9,137 bases of DNA. Source: Atribacterota bacterium. Its GTDB lineage: Bacteria > Atribacterota > Phoenicimicrobiia > Phoenicimicrobiales > Phoenicimicrobiaceae. The position numbers and the translations under genes are program-made. This document shows, piece after piece, positions 1 to 6,602 of this stretch (its first letter is position 1; each line of letters starts with the position of its first letter). Where the stretch lies: the NCBI GenBank assembly GCA_030668465.1, contig DAOUTX010000032.1, positions 1 to 9,137 on the forward strand. Direction: 5' to 3'. Below the pieces are notes generated by a model. The model worked only from the letters and a program-made list of their open reading frames with translations, searched no databases and was not told the DNA's origin.

Positions 1-1
1 A

Positions 2-1513
2 GCTTTTTTAGTTCCGCTTATCGGTAGGATAAATAAAAAAGCTACGGGGATTCTTACCACCCTTGCTTTAAGCGTAAGTTTAATTTTGACCATTGCATTA
101 GCAGTGAAAATACTAACAGTTGGTCCCCAAGTTTATGTCTTTGGCGCAACGTCCCCTTCTTTGACTTTGCCTTCAGGGCTAAAATTTCCCATTAGGATTA
201 TGCTTCAGATAGATGCGATGGGAATATTTATGGGCTTGATTACTGCAGTTGTTTCATTTGTAGGGGCAGTTTATTCTTTAATTTTTATGAAGCAGCATAG
301 TGGGCTTGATAAATATTATTCTCTATTATTGCTTTTAACTGTAGGTGTGTTTGGAATGGAATTTACCGGAGATATGTTTAATTTCTTTGTATTTCTGGAA
401 ATTGCTTCAATCGCCTCTGTTGCCTTAATTTCCTTCAGAGGAATTGATTTAGGCGAACCTGCAGAAGCGGGCTTTAAGTATATGGTGGTTAGTTCAATAT
501 CTGCTCTTATGGTTTTATTCGCGGTGGGAATGTTTTATGGACAATACGATCTTCTTAATTTTGCAGCTATAGCCAGCGTGATTAAACATTCTCAATTAGA
601 TAAGATTGCTTTAGGTCTTTTAATACCGGTGCTGGCTATGAAAGCAGGAGCAGTACCCATGCATATGTGGACACCAGATGCTTATTCGGAGGCACCTGCA
701 CCAATCACTATGATATTGGTTGCTGCTAGCCAGGCCAGTCTATATGCTTTGTTTAGAGTAGTTTTTTCTTTATATAATGTTTCTTTAAATACCTTAACTG
801 TAGGTTGGATAATTATTATTTTTGGTCTTTTATCTATGTTTATCGGTGTTACAATGGCAATTATCCAGAAAGATATAAAGAGATTGATGGCTTATCATGC
901 TATCTCTCAGACAGGTTATATGTTTCTGGGAGTAGGAGTAGGATTAGCAGTATTGGCCAATCCTGTGGCTTTAAATCAATATGGGGTTACTGCAATGGAA
1001 GGTGGTATTTTTCATATTATGAACCATGCTATGTATAAGGGCTTATTATTTTTAACTGCTGGCGCAGTGTTTTTTAGAACAGGAACTAAAAATCTTGATA
1101 AGATGGGCGGGTTAGCTCACTCCATGAAATATACTACTATCTTTTTTATTATTGGGGCTGCAGCTATTTCCGGGCTTCCTCCCTTTAATGGTTTTGCCTC
1201 TAAACTTTTAATTTATGAATCTGTTTATAAATTTAATCCTTTGCTTTCTATAATAGCCATGGTAGTTAGTATTTTAACTTTAGCATCATTTGTTAAAGTA
1301 TTTCATAGTGCATTTTTAGGTCCGAAATTACCTCAATTTAAAGAAGTTAAGGAAGTCCCGCGCAGCATGATCTTTGCTATGGCCGTTTTATCTTGCATTA
1401 TAATATTTTTTGGATTATTCCCGGACTTGATAGTAAAAAATTTAGTACATCCTGCGGTAATGTCTTTAATAGAGCAGTTTAAGTATACCGGAACAGTATT
1501 AGGAGGTATGTAG
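2..1513 (+). CDS. mbhH: Mbh hydrogenase antiporter-like subunit MbhH (MrpD/NuoN family), 5' end cut by window edge
   Basis: This is a polytopic membrane protein of the proton/cation-translocating NuoL/M/N-MrpD family, the ion-pumping arm of a membrane-bound hydrogenase. The reading frame is open from base 2, and the codons before the first in-frame TTG (86) already encode typical family sequence (FLVPLIGRI, then a hydrophobic stretch), so the true start lies left of the window. About 503 residues are visible, close to the roughly 510 of Pyrococcus MbhH, so only a few are missing. Family hallmarks are the helix FNFFVFLEIAS with its conserved Glu (codon 398-400), the helix Lys in AMKAGAVP (codon 641-643), the broken-helix motif MHMWTPDAYSEAPAPIT, and a later MNHAMYKGLLFL segment. 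It ends in AGGAGGT-ATG-TAG, which also supplies the Shine-Dalgarno site of the next gene. Subunits mbhA-G would be expected immediately upstream, off-window. The family call is firm; choosing MbhH over a stand-alone MrpD rests on the operon. Confidence 0.93.
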   Translation, partial: AFLVPLIGRINKKATGILTTLALSVSLILTIALAVKILTVGPQVYVFGATSPSLTLPSGLKFPIRIMLQIDAMGIFMGLITAVVSFVGAVYSLIFMKQHSGLDKYYSLLLLLTVGVFGMEFTGDMFNFFVFLEIASIASVALISFRGIDLGEPAEAGFKYMVVSSISALMVLFAVGMFYGQYDLLNFAAIASVIKHSQLDKIALGLLIPVLAMKAGAVPMHMWTPDAYSEAPAPITMILVAASQASLYALFRVVFSLYNVSLNTLTVGWIIIIFGLLSMFIGVTMAIIQKDIKRLMAYHAISQTGYMFLGVGVGLAVLANPVALNQYGVTAMEGGIFHIMNHAMYKGLLFLTAGAVFFRTGTKNLDKMGGLAHSMKYTTIFFIIGAAAISGLPPFNGFASKLLIYESVYKFNPLLSIIAMVVSILTLASFVKVFHSAFLGPKLPQFKEVKEVPRSMIFAMAVLSCIIIFFGLFPDLIVKNLVHPAVMSLIEQFKYTGTVLGGM

Positions 1514-1515
1514 AA

Positions 1516-1857
1516 ATGTTAGGATTACTGGAAACGGGTAGTGGTTTTTGGAGTGCAATAATTTGGATAATAGTTGTTTTGGTGATTGGAAGTATCGTAA
1601 TTTATATCAGAAACAAAGGTGAGGATAGTTATAAAAAAAATACTGAACAAGACAAGCCTTTTATATCCGGTAATCCCGAAAAAAGCAAAGAGAGCTCCCA
1701 TTTAAGTGCGAGCCATATCTATTGGGGATTTACAGAAGCATTAAAAGGCTACTATAATCCTTTAGTAAAAATGCATACCGGAAATATAAATGAATATTCC
1801 GGGTGGATAATAGTAATAACTGCGATAACATTAATTATGGTAGGGGTGAGTGGATAG
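1516..1857 (+). CDS. mbhI: Mbh hydrogenase linking membrane subunit MbhI
   Basis: This is a 113-residue protein with two transmembrane helices (about residues 12-31 and 95-111) separated by a polar loop. The loop-to-second-helix section, with SHIYWGFTEALKGYY and a following MHTGNINEYSGW, resembles my recollection of MbhI from Thermococcales, as do its length and its place between mbhH and mbhJ. In the P. furiosus complex MbhI connects the Mrp-like antiporter module to the hydrogenase module. The ATG is preceded by AGGAGG (1501-1506) at good spacing and lies 2 nt after the mbhH stop. Its own stop (TAG 1855-1857) shares its G with the GTG start of mbhJ, so translational coupling is likely. There are no cofactor motifs, as expected for a structural subunit. 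Confidence 0.85.
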   Translation: MLGLLETGSGFWSAIIWIIVVLVIGSIVIYIRNKGEDSYKKNTEQDKPFISGNPEKSKESSHLSASHIYWGFTEALKGYYNPLVKMHTGNINEYSGWIIVITAITLIMVGVSG

Positions 1858-2306
1858 TGAAATTAAATAAATATTTTGAAAGATCTCTCTGGGTTTTTCA
1901 TTTAAATACAGGATCTTGTAATGGTTGCGATATTGAAATTGTCGCGGGTTTGACTCCCCGTTATGACTTAGAAAGATTTGGAATTAAATTGGTAGGTAGT
2001 CCTAAGCATGCAGATGTATTATTGGTAACCGGTCCAGTAACCGGTAGAATGACCGATAGAGTAAAACGTATCTATGAGCAAACTCCTAATCCGAAAGCCG
2101 TGATAGCAGTGGGAACATGCGGAACAAGTGGAGGAGTTTTTTACAACTCCTACAATCTTGCAGGCTCTATCGATAAAGTTATACCGGTTGACGTCTATGT
2201 CCTTGGTTGCCCTGTTCGACCAGAAGCAATTATAAATGGAGTCTTACAGGCTTGGATAAAATTAGAAAAGTTAAGAGAAAGCATGAATGCTGCTCCAGCG
2301 AAATAG
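1857..2306 (+). CDS. mbhJ: Mbh [NiFe]-hydrogenase small subunit MbhJ (NuoB-like)
   Basis: This small electron-transfer subunit carries the [4Fe-4S] cluster next to the NiFe site, on the cytoplasmic side of the membrane. It has 149 residues from GTG 1857. The four cluster cysteines are visible: C21 and C24 (GSCNGCD), C88 (AVGTCGTSGG) and C118 (LGCPVRPE), the NuoB/Ech/Mbh arrangement. The frame is open further up to a GTG at 1803, but that start would overlap mbhI by 55 nt and add 18 residues with no family resemblance. GTG 1857 has GGGGTGAG (1843-1850) at proper spacing, overlaps the mbhI stop by one base, and gives a normal N-terminus leading into LWVFHLNTGSCNGCD. A spacer of about 126 nt holding an inverted repeat separates it from mbhK, which is unusual for this operon. 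Confidence 0.94.
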   Translation: MKLNKYFERSLWVFHLNTGSCNGCDIEIVAGLTPRYDLERFGIKLVGSPKHADVLLVTGPVTGRMTDRVKRIYEQTPNPKAVIAVGTCGTSGGVFYNSYNLAGSIDKVIPVDVYVLGCPVRPEAIINGVLQAWIKLEKLRESMNAAPAK

Positions 2307-2308
2307 TG

Positions 2309-2411
2309 GTTAGCGTATAGTTAAAAAATTAGTTAATTGATTACTTAGTTAATGAATTAATAATAAACCAGTTAACCAACTAACTAATTAACTAAACAAC
2401 AGACGACTAAC
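2309..2411. repeat. Imperfect inverted-repeat element between mbhJ and mbhK
   Basis: The spacer is built from TTAACTAA/TTAGTTAA-like words. The left arm (from GTTAG at 2309-2313) and right arm (ending CTAAC at 2407-2411) are imperfect reverse complements. The exact core is TTAGTTAATT (2329-2338) against AATTAACTAA (2386-2395), with further pairing inward. The right arm shares a 30-bp block (2374-2403) with 6360-6389, 26 of 30 bases identical and in the same register, so this is one copy of a dispersed family. It contains no open frame of note. In RNA it could fold into a long A-U-rich hairpin inside the operon message. Confidence 0.75.
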
Positions 2412-2432
2412 AAGGGAAGGGTGATAATAAAT

Positions 2433-2999
2433 ATGGAATATATGAAGCCAGATGAAATTGTAGAATTATTTAAAAAGAGATTGAATAAATCTACTATTAT
2501 CGATAGTAGGATAGAAACTAAGACAGCAGGATTAACAAAGAGTAGTTATAATGTGATATGGCTAAAAATAAATCCAGAAGATCTTAAAAATGCAGTAAAA
2601 CTCTTAAGCACGATACATTTTCCACATTTAGCTATTATTTCAGGAAATGATATGGGTGAGGAAATTGAATTGATATATCATTTTTCTATTTACTATGGAG
2701 CGAGATTTAAAGAAATATCAATAGATTTATCTATTCATTTACCTAAGAAAGATCTAAGGATACCAACAATTACTGATTTAATTCCAGGAGCTCAAGTTAC
2801 AGAAAGAGAAATGAAGGAAATGATGGGGATAACAGTAGAAGGTCTACCTGAATTACCCAATTTGTTTTTACCGAAAGATTTTGCGAAAGATACCCATCCT
2901 TTTAGAAGAGATGAGAAAGGTATATACCCTTTAAGTAAGAATGGGAATTATGTAGGTAACAATATAATTAGAAAAGAAGAGGTGAAGAAAATTGAGTAA
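2433..2999 (+). CDS. mbhK: Mbh hydrogenase NuoC-like subunit MbhK
   Basis: This soluble subunit is related to the 30-kDa (NuoC/EchD) family and packs against the large subunit; it has no catalytic cofactor. It has 188 residues from ATG 2433. The NuoC signature region is recognisable near the C-terminus as VTEREMKEMMGITVEGLPEL, followed by a conserved-looking LFLPKDF and HPFRRDE segment. Three starts are possible: GTG 2421, ATG 2433 and ATG 2442. The ribosome site AAGGGTGAT (around 2417-2425) is correctly spaced for ATG 2433 and too close to GTG 2421, so 2433 is preferred. The 3' end overlaps the TTG start of mbhL by 8 nt. The gene directly follows the inverted-repeat element, so its translation could be uncoupled from mbhJ or affected by the hairpin. 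Confidence 0.88.
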   Translation: MEYMKPDEIVELFKKRLNKSTIIDSRIETKTAGLTKSSYNVIWLKINPEDLKNAVKLLSTIHFPHLAIISGNDMGEEIELIYHFSIYYGARFKEISIDLSIHLPKKDLRIPTITDLIPGAQVTEREMKEMMGITVEGLPELPNLFLPKDFAKDTHPFRRDEKGIYPLSKNGNYVGNNIIRKEEVKKIE

Positions 3000-4215
3000 A
3001 GAAACTTATTCTATCCCTATAGGTCCAGTTCATCCTTCTTTAAAAGAACCGGTGACTTTTAATTTCGAAATATATGGAGAGCATATAGAAAATGTTAATT
3101 TAGCTCCCGGGGATAATCATCGAGGAATTGAATTTATGGGCATGCAGAGGAATCTCATTCAGATTATTTATTTAGCAGAGAGAATTTGTGGTATCTGTTC
3201 TGCCTCTCATCCTTTTGCTTTTTGTAGGGCAGTAGAAAATGCTGCAGGAATCGAAATTCCGGAAAGAGCTCAATATATTAGAGTAATTATCGCTGAATTA
3301 GAAAGAATTCATTCTCATATTTTATGGGCTGGAGTTGCTGCTCATGAATTGGGTTTTGACTCTGTTTTATATCTGTCTTGGAGAGCAAGAGAAGAAGTTT
3401 TAGATCTTCTAGAATATCTGACTGGGAATAGAATCAATTATGGAATATTTATGGTAGGCGGAGTGAGAAGAGATATCAGCGAAGAACAAATACCTCGAAT
3501 AAGAAAGACTCTGGGTTATTATAAGGATATCTACAGTAAAATAGAAGATATATTTCTAAATGATCCAACTATTGCCTTAAGAACTAAAAACGTAGGTGTT
3601 TTAACAAAGGAAGATGCCCTGAATTTTTGTGCAGTTGGTCCTACGGCACGAGCATCAGGTGTAAAAAAGGATATACGCCAAGATCAACCATATTCCGCTT
3701 ATGCAGATTTAGAAGTAAAAGCCATTACTCCGGATGTATTAACCGGAGTGGTAAATGGTGATGTCTATGATCGGATAATTGTTCGATTGTTAGAACTGGT
3801 TCAATCGATACAGATTATCGAACAATGTTTAGAAAACATGCCTGCAGGAGAAATTATTGCTGAGAAAAAATTGGTTAAGCTATTGAATCAATTAAAGAAA
3901 GCAAAAGGAGAAGGGATTGGAAGACATGAAGCTCCTCGTGGGGAATGTATTCATTATGTAAAATTAAATGAATCAGAATTTCCAGAGGTTTGGAAAGCTC
4001 GAGCCCCCACCTATAACAATTTAATGTCCTGGGTTCCGATGCTTCTTGGTCAACAGATTGCTGATATACCAATTGTAATAGCTTCTATCGACCCTTGTAT
4101 AGCTTGCATGGATAGAGTAACTATTTTAAATAAAGATAATGGCCAAAAGAAGGTGTTAACCAAAAAAGATTTACATGAATTGAGTGTGCAAAAAACGAGG
4201 AGGATTACTCCATGA
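2992..4215 (+). CDS. mbhL: Mbh [NiFe]-hydrogenase catalytic large subunit MbhL (NuoD-like)
   Basis: This is the catalytic subunit holding the Ni-Fe centre and reducing protons to H2 (407-residue precursor). Both metal-binding pairs are intact: C66 and C69 in RICGICSASH near the N-terminus, and C369 and C372 in DPCIACMDR near the C-terminus. This marks a true hydrogenase rather than a complex I NuoD or an Mbx/Mbs-type subunit, which lose these ligands. The end of the motif is Arg rather than the His of group 1-3 enzymes, as in Mbh. A 32-residue tail follows R375 and is probably removed after nickel insertion, consistent with the protease gene at 5666-6115. The start is TTG 2992, preceded by AGAGGTGA (2978-2985) and overlapping mbhK; no better-placed start is seen. 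The gene ends in an ATGA overlap with mbhM. Confidence 0.96.
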   Translation: MSKETYSIPIGPVHPSLKEPVTFNFEIYGEHIENVNLAPGDNHRGIEFMGMQRNLIQIIYLAERICGICSASHPFAFCRAVENAAGIEIPERAQYIRVIIAELERIHSHILWAGVAAHELGFDSVLYLSWRAREEVLDLLEYLTGNRINYGIFMVGGVRRDISEEQIPRIRKTLGYYKDIYSKIEDIFLNDPTIALRTKNVGVLTKEDALNFCAVGPTARASGVKKDIRQDQPYSAYADLEVKAITPDVLTGVVNGDVYDRIIVRLLELVQSIQIIEQCLENMPAGEIIAEKKLVKLLNQLKKAKGEGIGRHEAPRGECIHYVKLNESEFPEVWKARAPTYNNLMSWVPMLLGQQIADIPIVIASIDPCIACMDRVTILNKDNGQKKVLTKKDLHELSVQKTRRITP

Positions 4216-5222
4216 CTTCTATAAGTTTATTCGAAATATTAGTAAAGATAATAGGAGCAATTGTAATTGCCTTTTTAGGAATAGTAATAGGTTTGTTTTA
4301 TAAAGGCATTGATAGAAAGTTAGCAGCGAGAATGCAGGCTCGAGTTGGTCCTCCCATAAGACAACCTTTTTTAGATTTCTTTAAGTTAATGATTAAAGAG
4401 AATATAGTACCGGAGAATGCGGTGCCCTGGATATTCAATGGAGCACCAATTATGACCTTAGTTTCTTCTATTACCATTTTGCTTTATTTACCTGTAGGAA
4501 ATATCCCTCCCATATTAAGTGGGTACGGAGACATTGTGCTGATTATTTATCTACTAACTCTGCCGGCTATCGGAATGGTAGTGGGTGGCTTTGCCTCTGG
4601 TTCTCCTTATGCCAATATAGGAGCACAAAGAGAGATGGTAATGATGATGAGTTATGAACTTCCTTTGGTAACTGCAGTAATTGCTTTAGGTTGGAAATTA
4701 AGCCAGGTTTACCCTCAGCTTAATGTTTTTTCCTTGGTTGCTATTAACGCTAATCCTATTTGGGGGTTAGTAGGTCCATTAGGTTTTATCGGAGCAATTT
4801 TACTATTTATTACTCTTGCAGCGGTTACTCCGGGTGAACTCTCTAAAATACCTTTTGATGCACCGGAAGCTGAAACAGAATTAGCCGGTGGAATATTAGT
4901 TGAATATTCAGGAAGAAATCTTGCTTTATTTGGTCTAACTGATGCGGTAAAGACAATAGTAATGACTTCTTTGACCGTGGCATTATTCTTCCCGTATGGT
5001 ATATCTCACTTACTTGCTTTTAATGGCGCATTTGCTCTAATAGTAGATACATTATTCTTTTTAGTAAAAATATTTTTAGTAATGTTTTTCGAAGTAACTT
5101 TTATAAGAGTTGCGGTTGCACGATTAAAAATAGACCAAGTTTCCTTTGCTTACTGGATTCCAGTATCGATTATAGGTTTACTCGGCCTTATGTTGATTGT
5201 TTTAGATACTATTATAGTTTGA
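4212..5222 (+). CDS. mbhM: Mbh hydrogenase membrane anchor MbhM (NuoH-like)
   Basis: This 336-residue polytopic protein of the NuoH/EchB/HycD family anchors the hydrogenase arm in the membrane and links the redox site to the ion pathway. Conserved loops are present: ARMQARVGPPIRQPFLDFFK after the first helix, GSPYANIGAQREMVMMMSYE, and PFDAPEAETELAGGILVEYSG. There are about eight hydrophobic segments, the first at residues 7-27. ATG 4212 overlaps the mbhL stop (ATGA) and is preceded by GAGGAGG (4197-4203), an excellent ribosome site. The next gene begins 9 nt after the stop. Confidence 0.95.
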   Translation: MTSISLFEILVKIIGAIVIAFLGIVIGLFYKGIDRKLAARMQARVGPPIRQPFLDFFKLMIKENIVPENAVPWIFNGAPIMTLVSSITILLYLPVGNIPPILSGYGDIVLIIYLLTLPAIGMVVGGFASGSPYANIGAQREMVMMMSYELPLVTAVIALGWKLSQVYPQLNVFSLVAINANPIWGLVGPLGFIGAILLFITLAAVTPGELSKIPFDAPEAETELAGGILVEYSGRNLALFGLTDAVKTIVMTSLTVALFFPYGISHLLAFNGAFALIVDTLFFLVKIFLVMFFEVTFIRVAVARLKIDQVSFAYWIPVSIIGLLGLMLIVLDTIIV

Positions 5223-5231
5223 GGTGATAAA

Positions 5232-5633
5232 ATGGCAACACCAATGGGATTTGAACTGTTAAAACAGTTATTTAAAAAACCAGCTACCAACGTATTTCCG
5301 ATTACTTATTACCCTGACTCGATATTAAAATTATTGGAAAAAGTTGAAAAGGGAGAAGCAAAGATACACCCTCCCGTGGAAATACCTAAAAATTTTAGAG
5401 GGAAAATTGTTTTCGATAGAGACAAATGCATAGGATGTAAATTGTGTATTAAAGTATGTCCTGCTGAAGCAATCGAATTTATTCCTGATAAAAAGAAGAT
5501 TAAAATCCATATCGATCATTGTATTTTTTGTTCTCAATGTAATGATATATGTCCTAAAAATTGTCTGAATATGAGCGAAGAATTTCTTATTGCTGAAACA
5601 GATAGGTCATCATCTAAATTAATTGTGGAATAA
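5232..5633 (+). CDS. mbhN: Mbh hydrogenase 2x[4Fe-4S] ferredoxin-like subunit MbhN (NuoI-like)
   Basis: This 133-residue peripheral subunit receives electrons from reduced ferredoxin and passes them to MbhJ. It has two ferredoxin motifs: C66-x2-C69-x2-C72-x3-C76-P and C97-x2-C100-x2-C103-x3-C107-P, giving two [4Fe-4S] clusters. Residues 1-60 resemble the N-terminal arm of NuoI/MbhN proteins that lies along the membrane subunit. ATG 5232 has GAGGTGAT (5221-5228) just upstream, overlapping the mbhM stop. It is the last gene of the operon here, as in Thermococcales mbh clusters; the next gene lies convergently on the other strand. Confidence 0.94.
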   Translation: MATPMGFELLKQLFKKPATNVFPITYYPDSILKLLEKVEKGEAKIHPPVEIPKNFRGKIVFDRDKCIGCKLCIKVCPAEAIEFIPDKKKIKIHIDHCIFCSQCNDICPKNCLNMSEEFLIAETDRSSSKLIVE

Positions 5634-5646
5634 TTAATAAAAATAA

Positions 5647-5677
5647 ATGATGAAGAATCATAGTACTATAATTTTTT
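5647..5677. terminator. Possible weak bidirectional terminator between mbhN and the convergent protease gene
   Basis: A short hairpin, ATGAT-GAAGA-ATCAT (5647-5661), sits in the 32-nt gap between two converging genes. On the + strand a T-run (5672-5677) follows after about 10 nt. On the - strand the stem is followed at once by a T-rich stretch. The stem is only five A-T-rich pairs, so the call rests mainly on its position. Confidence 0.25.
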
Positions 5678-6115
5678 AAGGAGTTTAAAATTTTTACTCT
5701 TCAATATTCTTATTATTTCTTCAGAACTCTTTAAAACTTCAGGGCTAACGGAATTAGAATAATTGATAATTTTAGGCTGAATACCGATAAAAACAAGTTC
5801 CTGAGTGTATTCTTTTAGATAAGATATTAAAAAGGATAAAGGCATACTGTGGGTAGTGAGGTGCAGAGCGCTAATCCTATAAGGAGAGATTAATCTAAAT
5901 TCACCAGATTTAAGGTCCATCTCCACAGCGTCGACAAGTACTACGAGATCGGGTCCTTTTTTTTTGATAATTGAGGTAAAATTTTCAGGAACAACTCCAC
6001 AGTCCATAGAAAGCCAATCACGATCTTTAAAACTTTGAGCAATAATTGAACCTATTCCATCATCGCCTCGAAGCGTATTTCCGATGCCCATTAAAATGTA
6101 CTTTTTAGGACTCAT
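5666..6115 (-). CDS. [NiFe]-hydrogenase maturation endopeptidase, HycI/HybD family
   Basis: This 149-residue cytoplasmic protease belongs to the family that cleaves the C-terminal peptide of a hydrogenase large subunit after nickel insertion. The N-terminal signature GIGNTLRGDDGIG and the expected metal-contacting residues are visible: D19 in the DDG motif, D62 in VDAVEM, and H89 in THSMPLSFL, matching the Asp/Glu-Asp-His positions known for E. coli HybD and HycI. The start ATG (6115-6113) is preceded by AAAGGA at good spacing. It is transcribed convergently to the mbh operon and is not co-transcribed with it, yet it is adjacent and MbhL has a 32-residue tail, so MbhL is the likely substrate. 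A role on an off-window hydrogenase is also possible. Its upstream side runs directly into the repeat-filled spacer, so its promoter must lie within or beside that element. Confidence 0.92.
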   Translation of the reverse strand: MSPKKYILMGIGNTLRGDDGIGSIIAQSFKDRDWLSMDCGVVPENFTSIIKKKGPDLVVLVDAVEMDLKSGEFRLISPYRISALHLTTHSMPLSFLISYLKEYTQELVFIGIQPKIINYSNSVSPEVLKSSEEIIRILKSKNFKLLKKL

Positions 6116-6130
6116 ATTTTTTCCTTTAAA

Positions 6131-6422
6131 TTAGTCGTTAGTATTAAATGCAAAATAACTCAGTTAATTGGTTAGCTGGTTAACTAGTTAACTGGTTAGG
6201 AATTAATTTATAAGATACAAAATAAACTAGTCGATAGTATATAGTATAAATACAAATTACAAGATTCAAGGTGCGAGTTTATCTAATTATTCAGTTGCCA
6301 ATCAATTTAGTTAACTTATCAGTTGTTTTGATTTTATTTCCTTAACTAAATAACTAAGCAACCAACTAACCAGCTAACTAAACAAGAGATACTATTCACT
6401 AACGACTAGCGACTATTCACTA
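6131..6422. repeat. Large imperfect inverted repeat filling the spacer between the protease gene and the SPOR gene
   Basis: Two 72-nt arms (6131-6202 and 6338-6409) are reverse complements over most of their length. The tips match exactly over 10 bp (TAGTCGTTAG at 6132-6141 against CTAACGACTA at 6399-6408). The inner parts (6162-6198 against 6343-6379) pair ungapped at about 28 of 37 positions. The 135-nt centre carries another TAGTCGATAGTAT (6228-6240), a near copy of 6132-6144, and further TTAGTTAAC words. The right end has an 11-bp direct repeat ACTATTCACTA (6391-6401 and 6412-6422, 21-nt period). The right arm shares 26 of 30 bp with the element at 2309-2411. No open frame or transposase is present, so this is a non-autonomous or structural repeat. 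Confidence 0.75.
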
Positions 6423-6602
6423 GATATGTTATCATAATAAAAAATATTTAACAAATTGAATAATAATATATATAGATTAAAAAAGAAAAAAGAAGGATTT
6501 TGAAAATTCTTGTAGAATAATTAATATATATTAGTATATAATATAAAAAACACGACATAAACTTTTATCTATCCAAAAGTTAGTATGGGAGTATGCTTTA
6601 AT
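6423..6602 (+). promoter_or_regulatory. A+T-rich upstream region of the SPOR-rex pair, with a possible promoter
   Basis: This stretch is extremely A+T-rich and holds no gene. A TATAAT hexamer at 6537-6542 is a plausible -10 element, but the nearest -35-like hexamer (TTGTAG, 6510-6515) is 21 nt away, too far for a standard promoter. TTGAAA (6500-6505) with TAATAT (6522-6527) is an alternative with 16-nt spacing. No Rex-type operator (TTGTGA...TCACAA) was found here, so the sequence does not suggest rex autoregulation at this point. Confidence 0.25.

Noticed and set aside
86..1513. Taking TTG 86 as the true start of the first gene
   Set aside because: The frame is open back to base 2 and the upstream codons encode a typical N-terminal helix of the MrpD/MbhH family, so the gene is cut by the window edge.
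1803..1856. N-terminal extension of MbhJ to GTG 1803
   Set aside because: It would lie inside the second transmembrane helix codons of mbhI, has no ribosome site of its own and adds residues unlike the family; GTG 1857 is well supported.
3875..4072. Antisense open frame within mbhL
   Set aside because: It lies wholly within the strongly conserved catalytic subunit gene and has no recognisable domain; the same applies to the short frames at 805-1038, 5331-5537, 7615-7809, 8563-8802 and 8792-9031.
2992..4215. Large subunit being a complex I NuoD or sulfur-reducing Mbs/Mbx subunit
   Set aside because: Both CxxC ligand pairs of the Ni-Fe site (C66/C69 and C369/C372) are intact and a maturation protease gene is adjacent.
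6131..6422. CRISPR array
   Set aside because: The words are degenerate, mostly inverted rather than direct, and have no uniform repeat-spacer spacing; no cas gene is nearby.
6423..6602. Rex operator upstream of the SPOR-rex pair
   Set aside because: I read this stretch for TTGTGA and TCACAA half-sites and found none at the right spacing.
6116..6602. tRNA or other stable RNA gene in the large spacer
   Set aside because: No cloverleaf, conserved TTC-loop or G+C-rich structured core is visible; the spacer is the A+T-rich inverted repeat plus promoter-like sequence.
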